Source: Rothia mucilaginosa
Lineage (GTDB): Bacteria; Actinomycetota; Actinomycetes; Actinomycetales; Micrococcaceae
DNA: 64,000 nucleotides
Assembly: GCF_001548235.1 (NCBI RefSeq)
Contig: NZ_AP014938.1
Span: 372,001 to 436,000 of the forward strand
Direction of reading: 5' to 3'
The translations under genes were made by a program, and so were the position numbers. Numbering within the stretch: the first letter of the stretch is position 1; the number at the start of each line of letters is the position of its first letter. This document shows positions 41,130 to 49,746 of this stretch, piece by piece. The notes under the pieces are model-generated. The model did not search any database. It saw nothing but the letters and a program-made list of their open reading frames with translations, and had not been told where the DNA came from.

Positions 41130-42320
41130 CTACTTTTTCTCGCGCATGATTTTGACGCTGTCGCCTTCGTGCAGGTCACCGGTGACGGCGTTCTTGCCAT
41201 TGGCGTTGCTGATGACGGTAACGGTTACCTCGCGTTCTTCGCGGGCCTTCGATCCGTTGGAGCTTTCGGGGCCGAGCACGATGACTCGGGTCTGTCCGTC
41301 ACGGGTGTAGAGCGCCGATGAGGGCACAACCAGGTGCGTTTCGGGGGTTTCTTCGAGGGTGAGTTCCGCGTTGACGGAACCTCGGAGGCTGTCCGCCTTA
41401 TCCCCTACGTCGAGGGTGAGGATGCGTTCGCCTTCGGTGCCTCCTGCCGCACCGGCTACGCCGTTGAGGTTGGAGCCAGCTGCGCCTTCTGCACCATTAG
41501 CCTGGCGACCGGCCTGGCTGTTGCCTGCGGCGCCAGCAGCTTCAGAAGTGTTCTTGTAGCCGAGGGTTGCGACGTACTCAGTATCGCCGAGGGAGGGCAC
41601 GGTTACCTTCTGACCGCTACGAGCTTCGGGGGTGAGCCTGCCGGTGGTTCCGGTGCAGCTGAGAGTCTTGTTACCTTCTGCGATGGTGGCTACGGGACCG
41701 TCCGCGATAGCGCCGGTTGCGCGGGGGTTGCCGGTGACGAGTCCGGCACGGTTGATGATGAGGAAGTAGCGGGCGGGAATGGGCTGGTCAGTCTTGACGT
41801 GCGCGTAGCCGAGGCTGTCGAGGAGGTTGTTGAGAGCCTCGTAGGTGTCTTCGGTAATGCGCGCGGGCTGCGGGCCCTGACGTCCCATGGCGGTCAGTGC
41901 CTCGTTGAGGAGTGCGGCGTCGGGGCCGCTATCATCGAGTTTGAGATCGCGGTAGAGCGCGAAGCCGCCGGTGAGGGTGATGAGAGGTTCACCGTTGACT
42001 TCTGCGATGAGGGTTCCGTTGCCGACGGTGTCACCGTGTTTGATGGTGATTGCGGTGTACTGTCCTTCGCCGCTGTAGCGTAGCGGGGTTGAGGTGGCAT
42101 AGTTGGCGGTGCAGGTCAGCGGCACGGTGGTGCGCAGTTTCTCGCGGGTGACTGTGGCGGTGATGGTGGAGGGGTCCGGGGGTGCCGCTTCTGCGTCTTT
42201 TTGGGCGGTGGTTTTGATGTTTTGGGCGCTGATGAGCGTGCCGACGGTGATGATGAGGAGCAGGGCGATAATGCCGTAGAGCCAGAGGGTTTTCTTCTGG
42301 CGGGTGGGGGTGGCGCTCAT
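41130..42320 (-). CDS. HlyD/MacA-like adaptor with peptidoglycan-binding-like segment
   Basis: A 396-residue single-pass protein: one N-terminal helix (about 12-32), then an extracellular part. A lipoyl/barrel-like segment (YTAITIKHGDTVGNGTLIAEVNG) is split by a PG-binding-1-like stretch (about 125-175, DAALLNEALTAMG and TYEALNNLLDSLGY). A barrel with SALYTRDGQTRVIVLG follows. A Gly/Ala/Asn-rich loop lies near 255-285. It has AAGGGA before the ATG and overlaps in function with the MacB gene 9 bp downstream. It should couple the transporter to the cell wall or to the lipoprotein; that is an inference. Confidence 0.87.
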   Translation of the reverse strand: MSATPTRQKKTLWLYGIIALLLIITVGTLISAQNIKTTAQKDAEAAPPDPSTITATVTREKLRTTVPLTCTANYATSTPLRYSGEGQYTAITIKHGDTVGNGTLIAEVNGEPLITLTGGFALYRDLKLDDSGPDAALLNEALTAMGRQGPQPARITEDTYEALNNLLDSLGYAHVKTDQPIPARYFLIINRAGLVTGNPRATGAIADGPVATIAEGNKTLSCTGTTGRLTPEARSGQKVTVPSLGDTEYVATLGYKNTSEAAGAAGNSQAGRQANGAEGAAGSNLNGVAGAAGGTEGERILTLDVGDKADSLRGSVNAELTLEETPETHLVVPSSALYTRDGQTRVIVLGPESSNGSKAREEREVTVTVISNANGKNAVTGDLHEGDSVKIMREKK

Positions 42321-42408
42321 GGTGTCCCTTCTTTGGGTGCGCGTGTGGGAACGCTATTGTCTGTGCCGTTTGGGCTTAGGCGGCGGCGGTGCCGTGTGGG
42401 GTTAGTTT

Positions 42409-42438
42409 GTGCCCGGCACGGGGATACGTGCCGGGCAC
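42409..42438. terminator. Hairpin between lipoprotein and adaptor genes
   Basis: A perfect 11-bp GTGCCCGGCAC / GTGCCGGGCAC stem with an 8-nt loop. It has no U-tract, so it may be an mRNA-processing or attenuation structure inside the cassette. Confidence 0.5.
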
Positions 42439-42491
42439 AATACGCTGTGACGAGGTGTAGCCGTTGCAGCTACTCTGTAAGCCTGTTCTGG

Positions 42492-42543
42492 TTAGTCCGG
42501 TCTGATTAGTCCGGTCTGATTAGTCCGGTCTGATTAGTCCGGA
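42492..42543. repeat. 14-bp tandem repeat, about 4 copies
   Basis: Units TTAGTCCGGTCTGA start at 42492, 42506, 42520 and 42534 and are almost identical. The array ends 4 bp before the stop codon of the lipoprotein gene and lies between it and the adaptor gene. Confidence 0.9.
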
Positions 42544-42546
42544 GGG

Positions 42547-43401
42547 TTAGCTCAGAATCTTTCGGGCGTTCTCTTCAGCGGTTTTCTTGGCGGTGGTCAC
42601 CTGCTCGATGAGGCCCTGCTCCTTTTCGAGGAAGGAACTCAGGTAAGCGATAGCTATCTTCCGCTGTTCGGCATCCAGCCCGGTTGCTTCGCGGCAGGTC
42701 GCGTCGTTGATTGCCAGTTCGTGGGTGTCTTGGTTGTTCTGGCGGTACTGTAGGCGAGCCATATCCGGAGTGGTGTAGTCGCCTCCAAAGTGTTCTTTCA
42801 TGCACTGTGCCCACTTCTCGGTGGCAGGCCCAAGGTCTTTGAAGATTGCGTCGTTGTTAAGATAGTGAACGGCAGTAATGTAGACCTTTCGTATGGTCGC
42901 GCGGGATTCCTCTGAACCGAAGACTGCGCGGGTGGCTTCTTGCCGGCAACCGCCCTTTCCTTCGGTACCGTCAAGAGCCTGCTTTTCAGCGTCGCTCATA
43001 GTCCGGCTCTGCTCTTCCAGCTCAGCAGTCACCAAGGATGAGCGCTCTTTGTATCCGCGAGCGCGGGCATCCGCAACGGTGAGAGGTTCGAAACCAGTGG
43101 TCTGTAGCAGCGGGGGTTCAGTTTCTCCTGCAGGAACCTTGTAGTTCTGGAATCCTCGTTCAGCCATGCACTGGCTCAGGGAACGCTGGTAGGCACGAAC
43201 AACGTTGTCAGAAAGTGAGGCGAGGTTCTCTACTTTTTCGATAGCTTGACTATCGGGGCTCTTGGAGGCGCTATACGCCTTCTCAGCGTTAGCGGAAGCC
43301 GAGGAGTCGGCACTGGGCTGCCCGGATGCGCAGGAGCTAAGCACCAGGGTCAGCGGGAGTAGAGCCCCGGCGAGGGCTCGTAGGGTGTTCTGTCGACGCA
43401 T
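42547..43401 (-). CDS. Predicted lipoprotein of unknown function
   Basis: A 284-residue protein with a signal peptide and lipobox LVLSSC (lipidated Cys24). A Ser/Ala-rich spacer follows, then a mostly helical soluble domain with scattered Cys, Asp and Glu. No family is recognised. ATG 43401 with GAGGAAG nine bases upstream is preferred over the 11-codon longer frame. It is the first gene of the exporter cassette, so it may bind the substrate or help assemble the exporter at the surface; that is inferred from linkage. Confidence 0.83.
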   Translation of the reverse strand: MRRQNTLRALAGALLPLTLVLSSCASGQPSADSSASANAEKAYSASKSPDSQAIEKVENLASLSDNVVRAYQRSLSQCMAERGFQNYKVPAGETEPPLLQTTGFEPLTVADARARGYKERSSLVTAELEEQSRTMSDAEKQALDGTEGKGGCRQEATRAVFGSEESRATIRKVYITAVHYLNNDAIFKDLGPATEKWAQCMKEHFGGDYTTPDMARLQYRQNNQDTHELAINDATCREATGLDAEQRKIAIAYLSSFLEKEQGLIEQVTTAKKTAEENARKILS

Positions 43402-43770
43402 AGGTGTGCACTTCCTCGTGAAATATAGCTGCATCTTTGTTCACTCGTTCACAGGGCTCATCGTTGTTTGCCCTTGAGAGAAGATGATTTGAACACTAGC
43501 CTACCATGCAGTGTCTGGGCGGCGCACCGCATGTTTTTCTATCGGGATACGGGGTGGCGCGCCGTGTTTTCCGGAAGCGCCCTCAGGGTGTCACACGGAC
43601 GCTCTCCGAAGCGAAGCAAGGAAGAGCGGAGCGTCCGGGTGACGGGTGCCCCTGCGTAGGCGCGGAGGAAACATGCGGCGTGCCGTCCCAACCAGCGAGG
43701 CGAAGACGAACACCGCCCCTTCTGCACCGGCCGCATCCCCTAGAAATGCGGGTGCCTCCCCCAGAACCGG
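43402..43770. other. Repeat-bearing gap between dxr and the exporter cassette
   Basis: This 369-bp gap has no supported gene. Its main content is the right copy of the flanking repeat (43553-43722). The 150 bp next to the lipoprotein gene should hold that gene's promoter; I could not identify clear -35/-10 boxes. Confidence 0.6.
43553..43722 (+). repeat. Cassette-flanking repeat, right copy
   Basis: About 170 bp in the same orientation as 38877-39055 and nearly identical over most of its length. Small indels (for example CTCTTCCGCAGCG versus CTCTCCGAAGCG) shift the reading frame between the copies. The GTCAC..GTGAC stem-loop is retained in both. It lies just downstream of dxr. Confidence 0.88.
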
Positions 43771-45096
43771 TTAGTTGCCGGTCATACCCAGCAGCTCATT
43801 CGCGCGAACGCGAGCCCAACGCTCCGCGTTCAGCACAGCCTCCAGCGTCAAATCAGCGTCAGAGACAGCCTCAGCGCTGCCGGTGTGCTCCTCCAGCACG
43901 CGCGCGACCGAATCGACAATGTCGGTAAAGCGAATCGCTCCCGCATGGAATGCAGCGACGGCTTCCTCGTTGGCGGCGTTGAACACTGCCGGGTGGGTGC
44001 CACCGATCTTACCGGCGTCCTTGATCATGCGCACGGCGGGGAATGCTTCCTCGTCCAGAGGCTCAAAAGTCCAGGATGCCGCCTTCGACCAGTCACAAGC
44101 GGGCACGGCACCGGGGATGCGGTGCGGCCAGGTCAGACCCAGCGCGATGGGCAGCACCATGCTCGGCGGCGACGCCTGCGCGATGGTCGAGCCGTCCACG
44201 AACTGCACCATGGAATGCACGATCGACTGCGGGTGAACCGCCACGTCAATACGGTCCAGGTCCACGCCGAACAGGTGGTGTGCTTCAAGCACTTCGAGTG
44301 CCTTGTTGACCATGGTTGCCGAGTTGGTGGTGACGACCAGGCCCATGTCCCAGGTGGGGTGTGCGAGCGCCTGCGCGGGGGTCACGTCGTGCAGCTGTTC
44401 GCGCTTGTAGCCGCGGAACGGGCCGCCCGATGCGGTGAGAATCAGTCGGTCGATTTCTGCGTCAGTTCCGGAGGCGAGTGCCTGCGCGAGGGCGGAGTGT
44501 TCGGAGTCGACGGGCACCATGGGGGTGTTCAGGGGCGATGCGTCGACGGCGGCGCGTACGAGCGGGCCGCCTGCGATGAGGGATTCCTTGTTGGCCAGTG
44601 CCACGCGGTAGCCGCTGTTGAGGGCGGTGAGGGTCGGTTCCAGGCCGATGGAGCCGGTGATGCCGTTGAGGACGGTGTCTGCCGGGTGTGCTGCCGCCTG
44701 TACGGAGGCTTCGGCGCCGTGAGCGATTTGCGGGGTGTAGCCGGTAATGCCGGCTTCGGAGGCTGCCGCTTCGATAAGTTCGCGGAGGCGCTGCGCGTCT
44801 TCTGCGGTACCGCTGGTGGCGATCAGTTCGGCGCGCACGTGCACTGCCTGGCGTGCGAGCAGTTCGAGGGATCGGGAGCCTGCGGAGAGGGCGACGACCT
44901 TCAGCGGTGCGTCGTCGGCGGAGGCGCTGGTGCCCTTGAGCGCGGCGAGGTGGTCGATGACTTCCATGGCTTGGGTGCCGATGGAGCCGGTTGAGCCGAG
45001 GAGGGTGACGCGCTGCGGTGCGCGGGTGAGTTCTGTGAGGGCGTCGGTGAGGCGGTCGCGGCTGCCGCCGACGCGTGCTGAGGATCCAAACTTCAT
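43771..45096 (-). CDS. dxr: 1-deoxy-D-xylulose 5-phosphate reductoisomerase
   Basis: A 441-residue enzyme of the MEP pathway. It shows the NADPH-binding LLGSTGSIGTQAM motif (about residues 32-44), ALANKESLIAGG, and the metal/substrate block VPVDSEHSALAQAL. IVHSMVQFVDGS follows. The first 30 residues precede the conserved core and are variable. No clear SD lies before the ATG. It is usually followed by rseP and ispG, but here an exporter cassette with flanking repeats comes first. Confidence 0.95.
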   Translation of the reverse strand: MKFGSSARVGGSRDRLTDALTELTRAPQRVTLLGSTGSIGTQAMEVIDHLAALKGTSASADDAPLKVVALSAGSRSLELLARQAVHVRAELIATSGTAEDAQRLRELIEAAASEAGITGYTPQIAHGAEASVQAAAHPADTVLNGITGSIGLEPTLTALNSGYRVALANKESLIAGGPLVRAAVDASPLNTPMVPVDSEHSALAQALASGTDAEIDRLILTASGGPFRGYKREQLHDVTPAQALAHPTWDMGLVVTTNSATMVNKALEVLEAHHLFGVDLDRIDVAVHPQSIVHSMVQFVDGSTIAQASPPSMVLPIALGLTWPHRIPGAVPACDWSKAASWTFEPLDEEAFPAVRMIKDAGKIGGTHPAVFNAANEEAVAAFHAGAIRFTDIVDSVARVLEEHTGSAEAVSDADLTLEAVLNAERWARVRANELLGMTGN

Positions 45097-45188
45097 GGTT
45101 CTAGTGTCTCATGAGCTCGCGGCTTCGCAGAGGCACGCTGATTCGCCGCTACGTAGAAGGACTCAACCTAGATGAGCCCAGCGTAGAA

Positions 45189-45223
45189 GAATCCCCCACC
45201 CTGTCATACGGGGCGGGGGATTC
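45189..45223 (-). terminator. Terminator of the DivIVA-domain gene
   Basis: A GAATCCCCC / GGGGGATTC stem extended by CCC/GGG pairs, with TTCT after it on the minus strand. Confidence 0.75.
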
Positions 45224-45236
45224 AACACATAACGTT

Positions 45237-45824
45237 TTAGAGCAGATCTTGCAGCAGCTCAATGCAGCGGTCCAGGAAAGCATCCACCTGCGATTCCTCG
45301 TAGCTGACGGTGCCGGAGGCGGGGCGGAACTTTGCGTGGCGCACCACGGAGGGGTCCAGCGGCTCTTCGCTGTTGAGCTGGGCGTACACGCGGTCGCAGA
45401 TGGCGTCCACATCGCCGACGAAGTAGCCCATGTGGCGGCGCTTGCTGGGGCGGCGGAAACGCTCACCGGCGGGGCGTTCCAGGCGGCCAGCGAGCAGCTC
45501 GCCGGTCTCCACTAGGGAGCGTTCCCAGTTGTCCAGGCCGTACGCCTCAATGTAGCGGCTGCGTTCGAGCTTGGCGAAGCGTTCCTCAATCTTTTCGAGG
45601 GCGCGGTCGACCACATCCAGCTGGTAGCCGCCGGGCTCTTCACGGAAGACGACCTGGCGGATTCGTCGGGAGGTGTAGAGGTCTTCGGGTAGCTCGGAGG
45701 CTCCGCTGAGCTTCTCGTAGTCCTCGGCAAGGCGGGTGAACAGGCGGTCTACTTCACTGCGCTTGTAGCCGGGTTCGGTTTCTGCTGCACGGGCAAATCC
45801 GTCTCCGCGGGTGGTGCTTGCCAA
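45237..45824 (-). CDS. DivIVA-domain protein
   Basis: A 195-residue protein built of short DivIVA-like segments: one near residues 22-60 (SEVDRLFTRLAEDYEKL, then RQVVFREEPGGYQLDVVDRALE) and another near 125-190 (MGYFVGDVDAI, then YEESQVDAFLDRCIELL). Such proteins are conserved next to dxr in actinobacteria and are thought to act at cell poles or septa. The start is TTG with GAGGAG upstream. There is no long coiled coil as in Wag31. Confidence 0.85.
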   Translation of the reverse strand: MASTTRGDGFARAAETEPGYKRSEVDRLFTRLAEDYEKLSGASELPEDLYTSRRIRQVVFREEPGGYQLDVVDRALEKIEERFAKLERSRYIEAYGLDNWERSLVETGELLAGRLERPAGERFRRPSKRRHMGYFVGDVDAICDRVYAQLNSEEPLDPSVVRHAKFRPASGTVSYEESQVDAFLDRCIELLQDLL

Positions 45825-46055
45825 GGTGGCTCCTCTCGACGATTGAACTTTAAGAATACCAATGCTGAGGCTACCCGATGCAAGGTTGGCGGGCGGTGTC
45901 TTAGATATAGTCCCCTACACCCCTGATTCACCGGGTACAGAAAAGGCAGGTACAGCAAGATGGGTACAGCAAACGGGTATAGCAAAGGCGAGGCGCCCCT
46001 CCCCCACTCGTGGGAAGAAACGCCCCGCCTCCTGCAATCAATCAAAGCTTCAGGC

Positions 46056-46964
46056 CTAGAGCGGCATAATAAACCGGAAAATCAGGCAACCAGCCGCCGC
46101 AGCAAAAAGAATCGAGTCCAGGCGATCCATCATGCCGCCGTGACCGGGCAGAATATTCGACATGTCCTTCACACCCATACGGCGCTTGAACACGGACTCC
46201 ACCAGATCACCGGCAGTCGAAGCGACCACCATAACCGCCGCCAGCGGAATAGCCCAGTACCAGGGCGACCCCATGACCGCCAAGGCGATAGCACCAACAA
46301 CCGCCGAGCCGACGAAGGATCCAGCCAGGCCCTCCCAGCTTTTCTTCGGGGAAATCTTCGGCGCCATCGGGTGCTTACCCCAATTCACACCGGCAATAAA
46401 GCCGAACGTGTCATTGCAGATGGCCATCAGCAGAATCATGAGGACGCCACGCTCGCCGTGGTCCGTCTGGAAGTAGACCATGGCGATGCCCAGCATCAGC
46501 GGCACCCACAGCAGAGCCAGGGCGCTACCGCTCAAAGACTTACCCAGTGAGACCTGACGGTCAGCACGCACAAGAGCAGAAGAGAACAGCAGCACCAGCA
46601 GGCTCACCGCCAGGGCGATGCCCAGCCCGGTAAAACCGAACAGGTACGACACCACCACAATTGCGCCAGACAGGCCACCCAGCAGGTACTCCGGGATGCC
46701 GTAGCCGCGGCGGGTGTTGAGCACGTGCCCAATCTCCCAGGCGCCCAAAGCTGCCGCGCCGGTAGCGATCGCAACAAAAATCGGCTGGTACATCAGACCC
46801 AGCGCCAGCAGCATGCCGAAACCAACGCCCACACCAATGGCGGCGGGCAGGTTACGGCCAGCTTTGGCGCTGCGCGACTTCACCGGCGTTGCAGCGGTCT
46901 GCGGGCTCGGCTGTGGCGCAGGCGGTGCGCTTCTCTCTTCTTTCGCTTCTTTGCGTGCACTCAT
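46056..46964 (-). CDS. cdsA: Phosphatidate cytidylyltransferase
   Basis: A 302-residue integral membrane enzyme that makes CDP-diacylglycerol for PgsA and the other phospholipid synthases. It has about eight hydrophobic helices. The CDS signature is intact near the C terminus (ESVFKRRMGVKDMSNILPGH, then GGMMDRLDS). The first 40 residues are polar and Ala/Pro-rich. The ATG lies 6 bp after the frr stop, so the two are coupled. In many relatives rlmN follows; here it is absent. Confidence 0.95.
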   Translation of the reverse strand: MSARKEAKEERSAPPAPQPSPQTAATPVKSRSAKAGRNLPAAIGVGVGFGMLLALGLMYQPIFVAIATGAAALGAWEIGHVLNTRRGYGIPEYLLGGLSGAIVVVSYLFGFTGLGIALAVSLLVLLFSSALVRADRQVSLGKSLSGSALALLWVPLMLGIAMVYFQTDHGERGVLMILLMAICNDTFGFIAGVNWGKHPMAPKISPKKSWEGLAGSFVGSAVVGAIALAVMGSPWYWAIPLAAVMVVASTAGDLVESVFKRRMGVKDMSNILPGHGGMMDRLDSILFAAAAGCLIFRFIMPL

Positions 46965-46970
46965 TAGGGT

Positions 46971-47528
46971 TTAGACCTCGAGCAGTTCAGCTTCCTTGTG
47001 CTTGTACAGTGCGTCGACCTGGTCGATGTGCTTCTTGGTCTGTGCGTCCAGTTCCTTCTCAGCGCGTGCGCCTTCGTCCTCACCGATTTCGCTGTCCTTG
47101 ACGAGCTTGTCGATAGCGGTCTTAGCGTGGCGGCGAACGTTACGGATGGAAACGCGGGACTCCTCAGCCTTGCTGTTGACGAGCTTGGTGTATTCCTTAC
47201 GGCGCTCAGCGGTCATTTCGGGCATGACAACGCGGATAGCTGCACCGTCGTTGCTGGGGTTAACACCCAGGTCAGAGTCACGCAGAGCCTTCTCAATAGC
47301 CGCCAGTGCGGTCACGTCGAAGGGAACGATCTTGACGGTACGTGCGTCCTCAACGTTGAAGGACACCAGCTGCTGCAGCGGGGTCGGTGCGCCGTAGTAC
47401 TCGGCGGTCAGGCCGCTGAAGATTGCGGGGTTCACACGACCGGTACGAACCTTAGCGAACTCAGTCTTGGTTGCTTCGATGGTCTTTTCCATCTTCTCGC
47501 CGGCTTCGGCAAGGATTTCTTCGATCAC
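46971..47528 (-). CDS. frr: Ribosome recycling factor
   Basis: A 185-residue factor that, with EF-G, splits the post-termination ribosome. It has the standard length and features: FAKVRTGRVNPAIFSGL, then a PPL-like hinge region and VVMPEMTAERRKEYTKLV. The start is GTG with GGAGATCC upstream. It is downstream of pyrH across a 295-bp gap with a hairpin, and is followed at once by cdsA. Confidence 0.98.
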   Translation of the reverse strand: MIEEILAEAGEKMEKTIEATKTEFAKVRTGRVNPAIFSGLTAEYYGAPTPLQQLVSFNVEDARTVKIVPFDVTALAAIEKALRDSDLGVNPSNDGAAIRVVMPEMTAERRKEYTKLVNSKAEESRVSIRNVRRHAKTAIDKLVKDSEIGEDEGARAEKELDAQTKKHIDQVDALYKHKEAELLEV

Positions 47529-47694
47529 GAAAGGATCTCCTTTGTCGGTATTCTGGGGTACCAGAATTGTCGGTGGGTGCGCGTTCAGCCTTCATGATTT
47601 CCCTACCGGTTCGCGGCGCATCCGAGGCGAAAACCTGAGGAATAATGCGAAGTCGACGGGAAAGAGGCAGAACGTCGTATTTGATATAAGTCTA

Positions 47695-47747
47695 GACGGT
47701 ACCGGCGGGCATAAGCGAGTTTTAGCGCCTACCCGCGCGGTACCGTC
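47695..47747 (-). terminator. Hairpin in the pyrH-frr gap
   Basis: A perfect 10-bp GACGGTACCG / CGGTACCGTC stem continued by GCGGG/CCCGC after a 1-nt bulge. It has no obvious U-tract and may be an attenuator or transcript-end structure. Confidence 0.6.
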
Positions 47748-47823
47748 CAGAATAAGTCCGGGCTATCGAGCACGGTCACAATCAGAGGGGCATCAAACAT
47801 GCCCCGGCCTAGAAAATTAGGCG

Positions 47824-48567
47824 TTAGCGAGTAACGAGGGTACCCATCTTCTCGCCCAGAATCGCGCGGGTCACGTTACCCTCACCCTGCATGCCGAACA
47901 CGCGCATGGTCACGTTGTTGTCACGGCACAGGGAGAACGCGGTCTGGTCCAGCACGCGGATGTTGCGCTGCATTGCCTCATCGTAGGTGAGGTTGTACAG
48001 GCGCTCAGCGTTGGGGTCCTTGTTCGGGTCAGCAGTGTAGATGCCGTCCACGCCGTTCTTAGCCACCAGAACCTCATCTGCGTGGATTTCCAGGGCGCGC
48101 TGAGCAGCCACAGTGTCGGTGGAGAAGTAGGGCAGACCCGCACCAGCACCGAAAATCACGACGCGGTCCTTCTGCATGTGGCGAATCGCGCGGCGAGGAA
48201 TGTAAGTCTCAGCAACCTGCGGCATGGTGATAGCCGACTGAACGCGGGTGTCAATACCCTCCTGCTCCAGGAAGTCCTGCAGAGCCAGGGAGTTCATCAC
48301 GGTGCCGAGCATACCCATGTAGTCTGCACGGGAACGATCCATACCCGCCTGAGAGAGTTCAGCGCCACGGAAGAAGTTACCGCCACCAATCACGATGGAG
48401 GTCTCAACCTCGCCAACAGTTGCGGCGATCTGCTTAGCGATGCTGCGCACGACCTCGGTCGAAATGCCAACTTCACCGCCACCAAAAACCTCACCGGAAA
48501 GCTTGAGCAAAACGCGGCGGCGGCCGGTTTCGTCACGGTGCATCGGGCGGGGATTCGCTTCAGTCAT
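47824..48567 (-). CDS. pyrH: UMP kinase
   Basis: A 247-residue amino-acid-kinase-fold enzyme that phosphorylates UMP to UDP. The [12 protein letters not shown] start motif, the [11 protein letters not shown] loop and the [15 protein letters not shown] block are all present. GGAGG precedes the ATG. It is placed between tsf and frr, as in nearly all bacteria. Length is standard. Confidence 0.97.
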   Translation of the reverse strand: MTEANPRPMHRDETGRRRVLLKLSGEVFGGGEVGISTEVVRSIAKQIAATVGEVETSIVIGGGNFFRGAELSQAGMDRSRADYMGMLGTVMNSLALQDFLEQEGIDTRVQSAITMPQVAETYIPRRAIRHMQKDRVVIFGAGAGLPYFSTDTVAAQRALEIHADEVLVAKNGVDGIYTADPNKDPNAERLYNLTYDEAMQRNIRVLDQTAFSLCRDNNVTMRVFGMQGEGNVTRAILGEKMGTLVTR

Positions 48568-48650
48568 GGTTCCTCCAGTGGCTTACCTAGGGATTGTTAT
48601 GGGTGATTGGGGCGGACTCCTGCCGCCTAGTCCTTATCAAGGATACAGCA

Positions 48651-48685
48651 AAGCCGGGTAGCCACCAGTGGTGACTACCCGGCTT
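48651..48685 (-). terminator. Terminator after tsf
   Basis: A 35-bp near-perfect palindrome: AAGCCGGGTAG arms around CCACCAGTGGTGA. On the minus strand it is followed by TTTGCTGT. It closes the rpsB-tsf transcript before pyrH. Confidence 0.8.
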
Positions 48686-48762
48686 CAGGCTATAATCCCA
48701 ACCTCATACGATTTCCCTTACCGGGAACCCGCAATACGGAAGGGTAGAACTGCAGCGAGTCC

Positions 48763-49593
48763 TTATGCGCCCACGCGGAAACGTGCGAACGCGGTAGCGG
48801 TTGCGCCAGCCTCGGACAGAACCTGTGCGACAGACTTCTTGGAGTCCTTCGCGAAGTCCTGATCGAGCAGGGTGTTCTCCTTGAAGAAGCCCTTCAGGCG
48901 ACCCTCAACGATCTTGTCCAGAATCTTCTCGGGCTTGCCCTCAGCGATTGCGGTCTCGCGAGCAACGCGCTTCTCGGTCTCGATCTGGTCTGCGGGGATG
49001 GACTCGGAATCCAGGTACTTGGGGCTCATTGCAGCAATGTGCACTGCAACGTCGTGTGCGATCTCGTCGGTGTTCTCACCGGAGACAGCCAGCAGAACGC
49101 CAACCTGTGCCGGCAGGTCCTTGGAGGTCTTGTGCAGGTAAACTGCAACGTTCTCGCCCTCAACGCGTGCAACGCGGCGGACAACGATCTTCTCGCCGAG
49201 CAGTGCACCAGCGTCGGTGGTCAGCTCCTCAACGGTCTTGCCCTCGTAGGATGCAGCCTGCAGCTCTTCCAGGGTGGAAGCGTTAGCAGCAATAGCAGCC
49301 TCGAGCACGTTCTGGCCGAAAGCGATGAAGGGGTCGGACTTTGCCACGAAGTCGGTCTCAGAGTTGACCTCGATCATGTAGCCAACGCCGTTCTCAACGC
49401 GTGCAGCTACCAGACCCTCAGCGGTTGCGCGACCCTCGCGCTTGGTGATGCCCTTCAGACCCTTAACGCGGATAATCTCGGCAGCCTTCTGCTGGTCGCC
49501 GTTAGCCTCGTCCAGAGCCTTCTTGACGTCGAGCATACCTGCGCCGGTCTTCTCGCGCAGTGCCTTGATGTCTGCTGCGGTGTAGTTCGCCAT
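48763..49593 (-). CDS. tsf: Elongation factor Ts
   Basis: A 276-residue nucleotide exchange factor for EF-Tu. The UBA-like start (YTAADIKALREKTGAGMLDV) and the VNSETDFVAKSDPF motif are clear, and the coiled-coil core and C-terminal dimerisation parts follow. ATG 49593 with AAGGAG is preferred; the open frame runs on to 49716 without support. It is co-transcribed with rpsB. Confidence 0.97.
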   Translation of the reverse strand: MANYTAADIKALREKTGAGMLDVKKALDEANGDQQKAAEIIRVKGLKGITKREGRATAEGLVAARVENGVGYMIEVNSETDFVAKSDPFIAFGQNVLEAAIAANASTLEELQAASYEGKTVEELTTDAGALLGEKIVVRRVARVEGENVAVYLHKTSKDLPAQVGVLLAVSGENTDEIAHDVAVHIAAMSPKYLDSESIPADQIETEKRVARETAIAEGKPEKILDKIVEGRLKGFFKENTLLDQDFAKDSKKSVAQVLSEAGATATAFARFRVGA

Positions 49594-49746
49594 TGTGAAC
49601 TCCTTGTGTTGCTGTAATAAATCGGGATGACATCCCGGTGGTACAAATGGCGGACGGCGCCGCGCCCAGGTCAGGGCGGGCGCCGTCCGAACGTGGTCCC
49701 CGCAGGCGGGGGCCACAAAGCATAAAGCTTAGTGGGCTAAGAAAGC

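Larger units (their letters stand above)
39072..43401 (-). other. Lipoprotein-adaptor-MacB exporter cassette
   Basis: Three minus-strand genes in the order lipoprotein, HlyD-like adaptor, MacB-type ABC ATPase-permease interrupt the dxr-rseP-ispG order. Direct repeats (38877-39055 and 43553-43722) lie at both ends. No integrase or transposase is present, so mobilisation is inferred, not seen. Confidence 0.6.

Noticed and set aside
42490..42543. Tandem repeats as a CRISPR array
   Set aside because: Units are 14 bp with no spacers, and no cas genes are in the window.
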